A stretch of 27,790 nt of DNA from Syncephalis fuscata (taxonomy: Eukaryota; Zoopagomycota; Zoopagomycetes; Zoopagales; Piptocephalidaceae): NCBI GenBank assembly GCA_025786725.1, contig JAHLTZ010000102.1:1-27790 (forward strand). Direction: 5' to 3'. The notes beneath the pieces are model-generated. The model was given only the letters and a program-made list of their open reading frames with translations, searched no databases and had not been told where the DNA came from. Positions 9,369-20,162 of the stretch are shown one piece after another. The position numbers and the translations under genes were made by a program. The first letter of the stretch is position 1; each line of letters begins with the position of its first letter.

Positions 9369-9519
9369 CTAAATTAATAAGAAATCGATTAGCTAGATAA
9401 TAGTATACGATTAAAGTTAGTGACAAATTATTAATTAAAATTACTACTTACCTTAATACCTTCTAACAAGATGTTAATTGAAAGCGCACAAGCACGTGGT
9501 GTATTGCCAATAACTACAT
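9369..9519 (-). pseudogene. Exon-like remnant of a spliced gene
   Basis: On the minus strand an AG acceptor precedes 9519-9452, which reads VVIGNTPRACALSINILLEG and then IK. A GTAAGT donor starts at 9451. A CACTAAC branch-like site and a CTAG acceptor end the 59-nt intron at 9393. The next exon, 9392-9369, reads LIDFLLI and stops. The intron has all the features of the real introns in this window, and the first peptide looks like folded protein rather than AT-rich noise. No convincing upstream exon joins to it: the sequence above 9520 has stops in the candidate frames. It is therefore called a probable truncated gene end or a gene with unrecognised upstream exons. Family not recognised. Confidence 0.3.
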
Positions 9520-10197
9520 CTAAGGCTTTAATTTATTTAATAAATGGTTAATTGCTACAACATTAGTTACATCATAGCAATAGCAACTAGCTGTTCAATA
9601 CTATATTGTATAAACTAACGACTATACCACGCTATTATCAGTACCAGTAATGCTTCTATTTTTATTTTATATTTTATTTTTATACTCGAGTAATTATAAA
9701 ACACGTATAATCATTTTAATGGTACATAATATACACCATTCCTATAAATCATATTCCACAACTGCTATTAATTTTATAGCTGTAAAATCTATTTAATATA
9801 ATGATTCATACTAGCTAATAATTTATTCTCCTCTACAATTACACTATATTAATACTAGTAAGCAATGAAAAGGCATGAATAGTAGTGGACTTATTATATT
9901 TATATGCACACAATGAACAAGTAAAATAAAATGAGTTTTAAAAAAATCTAACAATAAGCATATGTTTTGCAAATAAAATATACATATAAAAAACATATAC
10001 TAACATGTTTTATACAATGTATTAAGTAAATAATATTTATGGGTAATATTCTAATGATGAATAGCAATATTGACAATAATTCAAAAGTAAATGAATGCTA
10101 TATACATTAGAGCAGTAGAATACGCAAGTATATCCGTTATTTTGTAGCGATTGGAGTTGATGATAGTAGTAAAATAATAAATAATAGTTTTTTTAGA

Positions 10198-12071
10198 TTA
10201 TTGACTGCTACAAGTGCTAGTTGTTATTTGCTGAAATTGGTTATTAAACTGCTCAATTATCTGCTGGGCTATGGCTCGACCAGAATCGGTAGCATCAGCA
10301 GTGATGGCCAAGTAAATAGATTCATTATACGTCGATACAGTAATGCTCAGCTTTCCGGGTCCTATCGTTGGTGAGTGAACTAGCCAGGACTGTACACGAT
10401 AGTACGGCAGCGTCTCTCCTTTTAAATACAAAAAACTGATATCTTCTTCATCTTTGACTGTTGTTGTGCTTGTGAAGGGTAGCGATACTTGAAGTTCACA
10501 ATTTTCTGTATATTGATTCCATCTAATATTAAAAACATTAGTACTGTTTAGTAGCAATAATAAATTACGTACGCATTGAATGATTGCATGTAAAATGCCG
10601 CCGGTGCTTGTTGGTGTGCTATTTGTCTATACTGACGAGCAGCTTCTAGACGATCAGTAGTAGAATTTACCCCCTTGCCAGATATATGAACATATGCAGA
10701 CTGTGTTTGATGAAAACTAAAACAGTTACTATCTTCACGCAATGATATAGGCAATTGCAGCAACCAATCACTTGCATCTTTGCCTGTGTTTAGTTCATTT
10801 GCCAAGCCTATTGACTGGATAGTATGTTGATTGGATCGAACAGATATGTATGCTTCTATAATACAGGCCAATATGACATCATTGATATCAGTATCTGGAT
10901 AAGCATCACAAACAGTTTGTACAGCAGATAATGGAAGAGGGGTCGACCATCCGGTGTATTTGAGCTGTGATCGACGATTTATCCAAACCAATGGCTTTGT
11001 TTGAATTAAACGAATCCAATAGACTGATAGAAATGCTAATGAATACATAAGGCGGCACCAAGTGTAAATTATTTGAGTTACAGCTTGGGCTGTTTGATAG
11101 CTTGTTTGTAAGATTAGCGAGTGCCATGGTGTTGGTGCAAGTGTGGTGGCTACTGTATGAGTATCAGCTGATAAAGCACCATAAGATAAACTTGTAAAGG
11201 TATTGTTCTTTAATAAAGTGTTTTTCTCATCACAATCAGCATTAGTGGCAGTATCATTATTGGAGTTGATACTGTTTGCTGATAATGACATTGCATTAGT
11301 AATTGTCTGGAGTAAACCTTCAATGTCCATGATACATTGATGAACGGCGAGTGCCATAATTGTTTGGTTTTCAAGGCCATGCATTAGTTGAACCCGCCAT
11401 AACGGTAAATTAAAAGCGTGGTGGCGAGAGTGAAATTCACCGTAGCATGACTGAATTGCCGCTTGCTCACGATCCATTAAACTTGGATGCTGTGGCGAGG
11501 GTGGCGGCAGTAATAGCCATCTTTCTTCAATGTTGTCTCGAGGATGCCACTCTGGTATGGCAGTCGTTTGTTCTGATGATGATGATGATGATGGATATGG
11601 TTGATAGCTAATATCAGACCAATGAGCTAGACCACGCGTATGCCATCCATTATTTTCGCCTTCTTTGCAGGTACATTGGTGGCGATCGTGTTGAGTTTTT
11701 ATTGCAGTCACAGGAATTTGACGTAGACGAGGTTGTAAACGACAAATCAATTCCATTTGGTCGGCAACCACTGCCGGGCTGACTTGGCCTTCTAACCAAA
11801 ACAATAGTGTGGTATAGCTATTACGTTCCAATGAACTGCTTCCTGTTGACAGCAAATTCAACTCTGTTGATGTCATTAACACCGAAGGTATAGCCTGATA
11901 ATTGTCGCCATTCTCATTAGTGCTGCCCACGCCATCAGTACTATTAGTATCATTGGCAGTATTGATAGCGATAGTACCCTCTTTTTTCTTGCTACTATTG
12001 TATTTATCCAATTTCGGCGACGATGGTATTGGTTTAATACATAAATATCCATCAAAAACAATATCTCCCAT
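10198..12071 (-). CDS. WS/DGAT-like O-acyltransferase, two exons, altered active site
   Basis: Exons 12071-10573 and 10522-10198 (50-nt intron with a CTACTAAAC-like branch region) give 607 codons. The layout fits the wax ester synthase / acyl-CoA:diacylglycerol acyltransferase family, which transfers acyl groups from acyl-CoA to fatty or glyceride alcohols for neutral lipid. An N-terminal 'mst-x-L' start and LLFWLEG strand is followed by RLRQIPV, PLWRVQLMHGLENQTIMALAVHQCIMDIEG, then NDVILACIIEAY (about 396), LPISLRED and a C-terminal part (SPTIGPGKLSITVSTYNESIYLAITAD, 550-576). The family's HHxxxDG active site reads H244-Q245-C-I-M-D249-I: the second His, usually the catalytic base, is Gln and the Gly is Ile. 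A hydrophobic stretch (about 340-365) could anchor it in a membrane. Asn/Ser-rich inserts occur near residues 30-60 and 265-300. The start is the first ATG of the frame (MGDIVFDGY); a possible leader intron acceptor (TTTTTTTAG) lies just upstream. The substrate cannot be deduced, and activity is uncertain because of Gln245. Confidence 0.8.
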
Positions 12072-12843
12072 TGTATAAATTGAATCACTGACTAAAAAAA
12101 CAAACAGCAAAAAAATAAAAAGGCTTGAATAATGAATGGTGCATATTACATTTAGCCAGTTTATTATTGTTTTTATTGTCTACAAGTGTTAGTGCCGTGC
12201 TGACCATCATGATGTTGAACTCAACACGTGAATAAGTCGTGATGTCAGGTGATTGAGAAATCCAGTTACATGTGAACATTAGCGCATGTTGTCGTCATCT
12301 GCTCTTTGTTGCAATTAAAAGCAAGCTTTCTCTTTTTTGTGATATTCTCGTTTTTATGCGTCTGATGATTGGTTTGATAGTAGTAGTGTTGTGTATATTG
12401 TAATCCATAACAAACAGTAAAACAAAAATTCCCAATGCTACTTAAATAGTATTCGAGTGTTTCCATTTTAGATAACCATAATGTCAGTACTAAAAGACAA
12501 TTGGTTATATCAGAGTGAATATTGTTACCAAGCCATGCAAACTCTGTGCCATTTAAAGCAGTGCCTTCTTATTGAAAACGAGCATACCACGTGTGTAACG
12601 CGCAATCAAAATAAATCGGAGTCAATGGCGGCCATTTTAACAAGTCGGTGGCCAGTCTCATAAAAGCTGCGTTTTTTTATTATTATTCTCGTGTGTACCA
12701 TTAACGTAACATTACTTTTTAACTTATAATACCATTTCTAACGATTAATACCGCAGTATTTCATAGTTAATGCAATATTTTAATTACTTTTATCAATTTC
12801 CTATAGACCGTATTATAACAAATAATACTTTTATTTTATTTAA
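12072..12843. promoter_or_regulatory. Divergent intergenic region between acyltransferase and tail-anchored protein genes
   Basis: Two palindromic E-box motifs CACGTG (12225-12230 and 12588-12593) and an inverted CCAAT box (ATTGG near 12367) could serve either divergent gene. A 60-codon ATG frame at 12481-12663 (+, MSVLKDNWLYQSEYCYQAM...) has no recognisable domain and may be leader sequence. 12664-12843 is AT-rich. Regulatory roles are inferred from motif identity only. Confidence 0.4.
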
Positions 12844-13740
12844 ATGGCTAATGAAACACCATTAATTATTCTTAATCAAATGTCATCGTTATCGGATAAA
12901 AATGCAACGGTTTCGCAGCCGACATTTGAAGTCCAAGAGCAATTTAACTCGACTGTAATAGTGAACGATTACAATCATGAGATGGATATAATTGAAGGCT
13001 ATCGGCAGACCGAAGAATCGACAGCCACTGAGACAGGTCACAAAGAAACTAATATGTCTACCTCGGCAGATTATGGTAACTATCTACAGTCGCTAGTCAG
13101 TCGTCAATATCCATATGCTACTACCGCATCAATAGCGCACTGGGATTCTTGGCACCTTGCAATTGATGACCATGCAGATAGGGTCTATTCTAGCAGGCAG
13201 CCATCGCATCATCCTTCAATGTCTTATTATGACTGTCAAGAGCCGAATGATATGCCTTCTTATGGGCCTTGTTTGACAACAAATTATGCGCAGTTTGATA
13301 CAATTAACTACAAAAGATCTCAATCAGCTGTTACAGCGCCAAATGCCATGATATCCTCGCCATATCTATCGACACCGCCACTAACGCCATGCTCGCCACA
13401 GCGTAACACTATATCTGTGCAACAAGCACAGTATTCAACACCTTATACTTCGCCGTCTTATGCCTCATCTACAACCATTGCTCCCCTTCCATTTCTAGGC
13501 ATTTCCAAGGCAGTATCGCCTCAACAGATAGAGGCCTCCAAGCCTGTAATGCTACCGCCTATCTACAATGACAATAGCGAGAGAAAAACCTCAAATCTCG
13601 AAGCTACCTATCATCCATGTTCCAGCTGCTTACCATCATTCTCAGTCTCAATTTGTTGTGTGTGTGCGATAGTCATACCAGTGCTGCTACTGTCAATCGC
13701 TCTTGTTGGTTTTTTTGTTGATTTTAGCTCTATCATTTAA
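12844..13740 (+). CDS. Disordered protein with C-terminal membrane anchor
   Basis: Intact 298-codon frame without introns, in a fungal-looking codon style and with an ATG (MANETPLII) right after an AT-rich leader. Residues 1-255 are polar and Ser/Thr/Pro/Tyr/Gln-rich, with clustered Ser/Thr-Pro sites (STPPLTPCSPQR and SPSYASS near 178-210), typical of proline-directed phosphorylation; disorder is likely. The C-terminus has Cys259, Cys262, Cys271, Cys272 and Cys274 running into one hydrophobic helix (about 272-292) that ends six residues before the stop. This suggests a tail-anchored protein facing the cytosol. The Cys-rich segment plus helix and FFV ending resembles that of the LEA-2-like protein at 6901-8169 (CCCC..., TTFFVW), so it may be a relative lacking the ectodomain. 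No enzyme domain recognised; function unknown. Confidence 0.75.
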   Translation: MANETPLIILNQMSSLSDKNATVSQPTFEVQEQFNSTVIVNDYNHEMDIIEGYRQTEESTATETGHKETNMSTSADYGNYLQSLVSRQYPYATTASIAHWDSWHLAIDDHADRVYSSRQPSHHPSMSYYDCQEPNDMPSYGPCLTTNYAQFDTINYKRSQSAVTAPNAMISSPYLSTPPLTPCSPQRNTISVQQAQYSTPYTSPSYASSTTIAPLPFLGISKAVSPQQIEASKPVMLPPIYNDNSERKTSNLEATYHPCSSCLPSFSVSICCVCAIVIPVLLLSIALVGFFVDFSSII

Positions 13741-15293
13741 ATACCGCTTATAGTAATAACCGTGTCTTTATTTGATGCATATACTATTTTGAACACATAG
13801 ATATTATATGGTACATTGTACGAATGAATTCACTAATAAAACTAATTATAATACATTTATCAATTGTATATGATATAAAAACTAGTAACATGCTATGCTT
13901 GTATATATATATATTGAACAAGCAAATGGACAATGGATGCAAATTTACATGCGTAAATATAGATTATTGACAAAATCAATTGTGTAATTATGCGCTGAAG
14001 CAAGCAGTTACCATATCACTTGATGTTTCGTGCAAAAAGACGAAAACAATGAGTAACAATGATAATATGCTGATGATGACGATGGTGATGAGAGTAAGGA
14101 TGATAATGGTGCTGATGATAGTAATAATAATGGTGATGAGAAATAAAAGGATGAATGATGATCGGTATGAGTGGATTATGGTAATAGACACCGCAAAGTT
14201 TGACATAGCCGTAATGGAGGCATAGAACGCAGCGCAAAATACAAAGGAAAATGGACATAAAGGTCGCTAATAAAATGCACACAAAACATCACACAAATAA
14301 CAAACAACAGACAAACAAACAGACAAATAACTTTACAAATAAACAAGTGCTAGATGCATAGACAAACAAATAAGCGTGCAAAAATAACTATTAGCTTGTC
14401 AATAACTATATCGGCCAATAGTCGTAGCACTAGCATTTGTGTTACTTGTAAATCGTCGTATCCAGTGTAATTAATCGGAAAGCTTGGTACTTTAAAATGC
14501 TCAACATCGTAATTGTCGTAACGCTTGCAAATAAAAAAGCGTGTGGATGCCTTAAAAAGCAACTGATAACTACAATGATAGACAGATGGTATTACTGTAC
14601 ATCTGGCACAATATACAGTCTAATAGTAAATTAAACTGCTATCGACCAGATGAACAACAATTATTTGCCCAGTCAATAAAGAACAGATTGGATGCTAGTA
14701 ATAGACGAGAAAAACGTGAATGCTGCGCGTCAAAAATAAACGCGTTAACTTGTAAAAGGAAAGTGGTGATATAAGCGTGGATGTGTGCAAGGGGTAAAAC
14801 AAAGCGCGAATAGAAAAGTGCAGCCATTGCTCAAGCACTGACGTGGCTTGTGGATATGCGTGTGTTGAGATGGAAAGATGGACGAAGGAAGAAAGAGAGG
14901 TAGAGAGAGAGAGAGAGAGAGGTAGAATAAAAGATAAAAAAGGTTGAAATGGATGGCGATAAAGTGGGATAAAGGAATAAGAGAAAGTAGAGAGGTGAGA
15001 GTATTTGAAAGCAATGACTAGCATTTACCAATGTTGTTTTTATGCTGATATAATTGAAAGACAAAAAACAGGTCATTCCAACTGCTTAGTAACTTCGTTA
15101 TGCAGATTTATATCAATATCTGTTAACGTAGATTTAGAAAGAAGAAAGAAAATGAAAAGAAGAGTTATGTTTAAAGAGTATATATATATATGCTACAAAT
15201 GAAATGAAGAATAGTACGCGAGAGTCAACGCGTTAAAAAGAAATGGTGCCATAACTTTGGCTGAGTCATAGGGAAAATAGTAGGAGAAGAAAT
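13741..15293. other. Intergenic region with simple repeats
   Basis: Spacer between the tail-anchored protein gene (+) and the 3' end of the RFX gene (-). Contains GAT-rich sequence (about 14060-14165), an ACAAA-rich stretch (about 14280-14370), GA repeats (14902-14921) and purine-rich plus-strand DNA up to about 15010. A 70-codon minus-strand frame at 14562-14350 (ASTRFFICKRYDNYDVEHF..., hydrophobic at the end) begins at TTG behind an AG and has no recognised homolog; it could be an exon but is not called. No RNA gene seen. Confidence 0.5.
14902..14921. repeat. GA dinucleotide microsatellite
   Basis: Ten AG/GA units inside a wider purine-rich tract (14880-15005). Confidence 0.95.
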
Positions 15294-18030
15294 TTACGAC
15301 CGGATTGGCTGGTTTGCCGTCGGAGGAGCAGTTGACAGGTTTATCGATAGAGTGGATCGCATCGATGATGCTGAACTAGCAGAAAGAGAAAGCTCACGAT
15401 GAGTATGATCGTGGCTATACTCGCGGTCGGTGTAATTACGGTGTGAATAGGTAGCATCTTCACAAGGCTCTTCGGCAAACTCACTACTATCGCAGCTATG
15501 CATATCGCTATAAGCATCGGCTGTCATTGTGTGTTGCATGCTATCAGGCTGTGGCGATGGCGAATGATCCGATGTATTCATATCGACATCGCTGTTGTCG
15601 GTTGTGGTAGCAGTGCCGGCAGTGTCGCGACGACCCGTCAGATTGGTAATTTTGGTGTCGGTAGTAGCCTGTTCTGATGCAGCAAAACGTGATCGACGGC
15701 GCTGTTGTGCTACGCGTTGTGCTTCCGTTTGTGGGCGACCTTTTTTGGCCGTGACACTAAATTGGCGATTGATGAGCACACGTAAAGTAAAATGAAGGAA
15801 GGAAAAAAACGCTTATGGCGGTACAAACAATGGCCAATCATAGGCCATCAAGTAATAATTGACTTACCGATTGCCATTGTATTTTGGGTCATCACGAACG
15901 ATGGCTTCGACGTTGGCCAGCAAATAAGAGCCGTCTTTTGGGTGAATGCCAATATAGGAGTAGCTATAAACGATAATTAAGAATAAACGGCATGTTGATT
16001 TATAATGGTTAGTAACTAGAATGGTATTATAGTAAGTGATGATAGTAACTTACGTTGACATGCGTCGTTGGCCAAGTCGACGTGATCGAATGCCAGGAAA
16101 AGTGCTTACAACAAGACGGCCAAAGTTGGCCAAATCAAGTAGTTCGCCCTCTGGATCAACACGTTCTGCGTATTGAATGTAGTACTGATGTAGTGTACGG
16201 CGTTGAATAGAAAAACGAGGTGGTGCTGGCTCAAAGTTATCGAGTAGCCTATCAGATGTAGATATATATCGTTAATAAAAACAAATGCTATGCTTAGCAA
16301 ACTTACCATTTGCGCCCAGTATCTCGTTTACGTGCCAGCTCGTCGTGACGTGGATGTGCACGTCGCATCATTGAAGATTCATGGAAGTTTGAAAAGTTTT
16401 GCGATGCAGCAGCCATGCCATTAAAGTGAGAGGCTGGCATAGGTGCATTACTGATATCTAGTACATCATTGGCATGAATAGCGCCACTAAACGACGAATG
16501 GCCACGAGAAGAGTGCATGTTGTCGGCAAATTCATGCTTGATCGCATGATGTACCAGCGTAGAACGATGTGCAGTACCACTTTGCTTGTATGCCATTGTT
16601 TCCGACACTATAGAATGATATCATAAGGTTGGTTAGTCGTTATTGTTGTTAACAAAAAACAATCGCTTCATTGTATGCTATATTTTAGCACACAATGCTA
16701 ACAAAGACTTACCATGGCTACCGTGGCTTGTGGGTATTTGATGCGAACGCTGTTGCTGAATAGACGTGGTCGAAGAAGTGTGGCCTTGGCATACACTATC
16801 GTAATGAACATCGGCAGGCGGTGTCACCTGGCTATACACAGGTGGGTCGCGTTGCTGGTAACGCTTCACGGCATCCTGTTGATAGCCAGCTGGTGTATGG
16901 CGGGCATAGGACGAGCTATAACGGTAGTCGTTATAGTCATGCACTCGACCCTCTTTATTATAGCAGGACGACAAGTGATCAAATGACTGTACAGATGGCA
17001 AGCCAGCAATCGGTTTACTATCATGTCGCAATGACGGTAAATGTGGCGCCGATTGATGATGGTAAAGCGATGGCAAAACGGTCTTTGTTTTTGGTAGGCC
17101 ATTATTCAATGTGTTTGCTTTGGAAAGTCCATGAGAAAACTCGATTGAATGCTGTTCGGGGTAGAAACGATGGCCAACCGGTGCTGGTTGTCTATAGGAT
17201 AGTGGACGAGCGTATTCGTCACTTCTTTCTGTGTGAGCGAATTGGTTTGAATAGGATGTGCTATCGGCGGAGGTATAGGAAGAGGTGGCGGTGGCGGCAG
17301 CAGCATGCTCATACATATCGGTAGTGCTCGGTGAAATACGCTGGGGGTTTAATGGAACGGAGTGGTGCGCAGCGTGTTTCGTGTAGTGAACACTATCGGT
17401 AAAAGATGGCCGTTGCTGTTGCTGCTGTAGCAAATGATGCTGCATTTCAAACGATCGTGGCGGAGTCGTTTGGCCGAATCGAAGCATAGTCGAGTGCTGT
17501 TCTTTTGGGTAGGCAAGTACTCGATCCCTAGCCATCATCGCCTGTTTATTAACTTCACGGCGATCATTATAGTTATCAGGGGATAGCGGAGTAATGAGTG
17601 GGCGATTATGAACAAATCCGCCATTTTTTGAAGGTAAAGGCGATAGTAATTCGGATATCTTTGTAGGTGAACGTGTATCATTGCTGTGCTCGCTTTGATG
17701 TCTAGCCGAGATGAGTGCTGGGTGCTGATGACTTGAGGGTACATGGCCAGAAGAAGGCTTTGGACCATTGCTATACAATGCTGCAGGGGTCGAATAACTT
17801 GTGGGCTGATAGTTTGACACCGAGTCACTTGTACTGCCATTTTCTGGGTGAGAAATTAAGAACGGTAGAGGTGGCAGGCCGGCCTGTGTATGCTGACTAT
17901 CGCCTGAGCCAATTGTTCTAGGCGCAGTTGAATGGTGTTCGGCGGAACGATGAGCAATGGCATTCGAATGCTGATTGGAAGGTAGCCAGGACTTGGCACT
18001 CTCCGCAGTTTGACTATGGGTGGCATGCAT
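15294..18030 (-). CDS. RFX-family winged-helix transcription factor, five or more exons
   Basis: Exons 18030-16713, 16607-16307, 16248-16054, 15963-15868 and 15756-15294 (introns 105, 58, 90 and 111 nt, GTAAGT donors) join to 790 codons. The RFX DNA-binding domain spans residues 540-611, across exons 3 and 4 and starting at an exon junction: WLLDNFEP, IQRRTLHQYYIQY, LANFGRLVVSTFPGIRSRRLG, then QRRMSTYSYIG. RFX proteins bind X-box DNA through the wing; the fungal members Crt1/Rfx1 and Sak1 control DNA-damage or cell-cycle genes. The usual wing core is RRLGTRGNSKYHYYG; here Gly-Asn and Lys/His are replaced (R602-M603, T605, S607). Residues 1-530 are His/Ser/Gln/Pro-rich and low-complexity. After the domain come an AT-hook-like KKGRPQ (641-646), an RRR motif (656-658) and an acidic/Ser tail. 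The dimerisation regions of animal RFX proteins were not seen. The ATG at 18030 is the first in frame. An alternative exon at 18196-18094 may join at 18013 (SQSVS|SQTAES), so the N-terminus is uncertain. Confidence 0.88.
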
Positions 18031-20090
18031 CTGAATGTAGTCAAACAAGTTTTAGCACGTTATTTACGGCGAACTTTACCGTGGATTACTGACCTTGAAA
18101 CAGATTGACTAATACTATTAGTTACTAAATTGCCAGAAACCGGAACTAGCAGTGAGGATACGCGTGGATGAGGATGAAAAGGGAATGCAGAGCTAGCTGA
18201 TCTACTGTGCAATACGGATAGATTGACAAAAACAAGAGATTGTTTTTGAAAACTATGGATTGAATTGTAACGTCTGCCTATAAGATAAATAGATGTAGTT
18301 GATTAGTATAATGTGCTATATACAAAGGGATGGTTCAATGATGTGAGTATAAACATAATAGCTTAAATGCCATTATTACAAAGAGACTAATCTAATTAAA
18401 CCAACCATTGAAATAGACTCAAGTGTGTCGGCACACATGCATGTAAAGATCAGTGGCGGGGAAAGGTAAGGCATGGTCAAAGCGCAATTAGCAAATCCAG
18501 CCAGCATATGCATGCAGATGATGCAACATAGGCATGGGCAGTGCTAGGCTAATAGATACATGATGGCATCAACTGGCTACTTACAATTAAAAAATCAGTC
18601 GCAAAAGCAGATTAAAGTGTATGACCACGCAGGAAAGCAGATAAGTGTTGCGAATAATGAGGTGCGGATAGGTTATTTGGTATGCTATATAAGTGTTGGT
18701 TGATTAGTTATAGCTTTGTGTAAACGATGAAACAAGGCAACCAAAAAGCATAATGAGGGAGGAATACAAAGTCTGAACACAAAGATAGCAAATAAATAGA
18801 CTGAGGCGCGTAATTGTGCGTCAGAATAAGGAAACAAGCCAGTAATTATGATCGAGACAATTGAAATAAACATGCAGCGAATGTACGCGGATGTCAACAA
18901 AAGTGTAATCTACTCAAATTAAGTGGCATTGAAAATAGTAGTAAGAACAATAACCGCAACAGTAATAGCAATGCTAAGGCTAACGCACTATGGTCATGAA
19001 AAACCAACAAAACAGGTATTAATAGAGCAAAATAAATGAATTAGTGTAAAAAACTAAAACAACACCCGAAAAGCATATAAACTTGGCTCTGATACGGCAG
19101 CAACCAAGGCGGGAAATAATTACGCATTAAACGAGCGGCTCGTTAGATGACCACGCGGCATATAGAACCGTGGAGTACAAAAATAATTACAGGGCGGTAA
19201 GGGGCAAAGGCATACATGTCAAAATGAAAAGGAGACGGTTTGAAATCGTCGTGTCTGGTAAAATTCTAACACGTTTAGTCTAATGCCGGTCGGTTCTGCA
19301 TCAGCTAATAATAACGATGAAACAAGCAGGATTTCTTATTATATTGACCATCTGAGATCAATAATTGCTTGGTAAAAGTTTAGGCTTGCCCAATAAAGCA
19401 ATATAGACACGAACGGATTAGACTACCACGATGAGTAGTTTCAAGTTTCAAGGCTCGGGAGTTCAAATAGATTCAAGGTAACTGACAGTATAATTAGGGG
19501 CAGTCTGCGGGAATGGTCGAATAAACGATGATAGGTGTTCTTATTTCTTAATCATCACGAAACAGGTCACAGAAGTGTCAATGCCCAATGTGTCCTGGCA
19601 ACAAAGTATAGACCAGAAATACGGTGAAATACTGAACCGTTTAACATCAACACGAACGAGGAAAAGGGGATTATCACGTAAGCTGATTTGATGAGCATGC
19701 AAACATAATGCTTAAAGTTACAGCATTTTGCAATTAAATAATAATATTGTTACCGAAAACAAACATTTGATGTCAACATATTGTTTGAATTGCTGGCTAA
19801 TAAAAAACTAAAATTACATAGCCATCAAACTAATTACTAATTATCCTAATGGATTGTAATAATAATGAACATTACACCATATAATGTGTGATATACGCGT
19901 ACATAAAATAAACAGATGGAAGTAAAGATTGCTTATAGCATTAATAACGTAATACTTACTTGTAATGTGCTGATTCAGAAGGGGTGTTTAACTAGCTTGC
20001 AAAAGAACAAATAAAAGAAAAGCAGAAGCAGCAATAGTAGTAGCGGCAGCAAAACAATAACAATGACGAAAACAGCAACAACAACAATAA

Positions 20091-20162
20091 CAATAGTCGC
20101 AATAATAACAATGACGACAACAACAACAATAGTCGCAATAATAACAATGACGGCAACAACAA
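20091..20162. repeat. 36-bp tandem repeat, two copies, in CAA-rich tract
   Basis: CAATAGTCGCAATAATAACA and the rest of the unit recur at 20091 and 20127 (period 36) with one difference (GACGAC / GACGGC). The flanks (20030-20090, 20155-20172) are CAA/AAT-rich. The minus strand therefore shows an open but meaningless Val/Ile-rich frame. Confidence 0.85.

Larger units (their letters stand above)
8170..10197. other. AT-rich intergenic region with duplicated and gene-remnant sequences
   Basis: About 2 kb of very AT-rich DNA between the LEA-2-like gene (+) and the acyltransferase (-). It holds the inverted duplication at 8494-8695 / 9050-9255, a short direct repeat at 8709-8757 / 8870-8909, a near-palindrome at about 8837-8860 (TTAAGCATATATGTATGCTTAA) and an exon-like minus-strand fragment at 9369-9519. 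From 9530 to 10197 only A/T-rich sequence with no convincing exon was seen; it includes the 3' side of the acyltransferase gene. Confidence 0.6.

Noticed and set aside
14350-14562. 70-codon minus-strand frame ending in a hydrophobic stretch
   Set aside because: Reads plausibly as protein but starts at TTG, and no exon could be joined to it. Not enough to call a gene.
16821-17324. 167-codon plus-strand open frame
   Set aside because: Antisense shadow of the RFX N-terminal exon, which joins with exons carrying the RFX domain.
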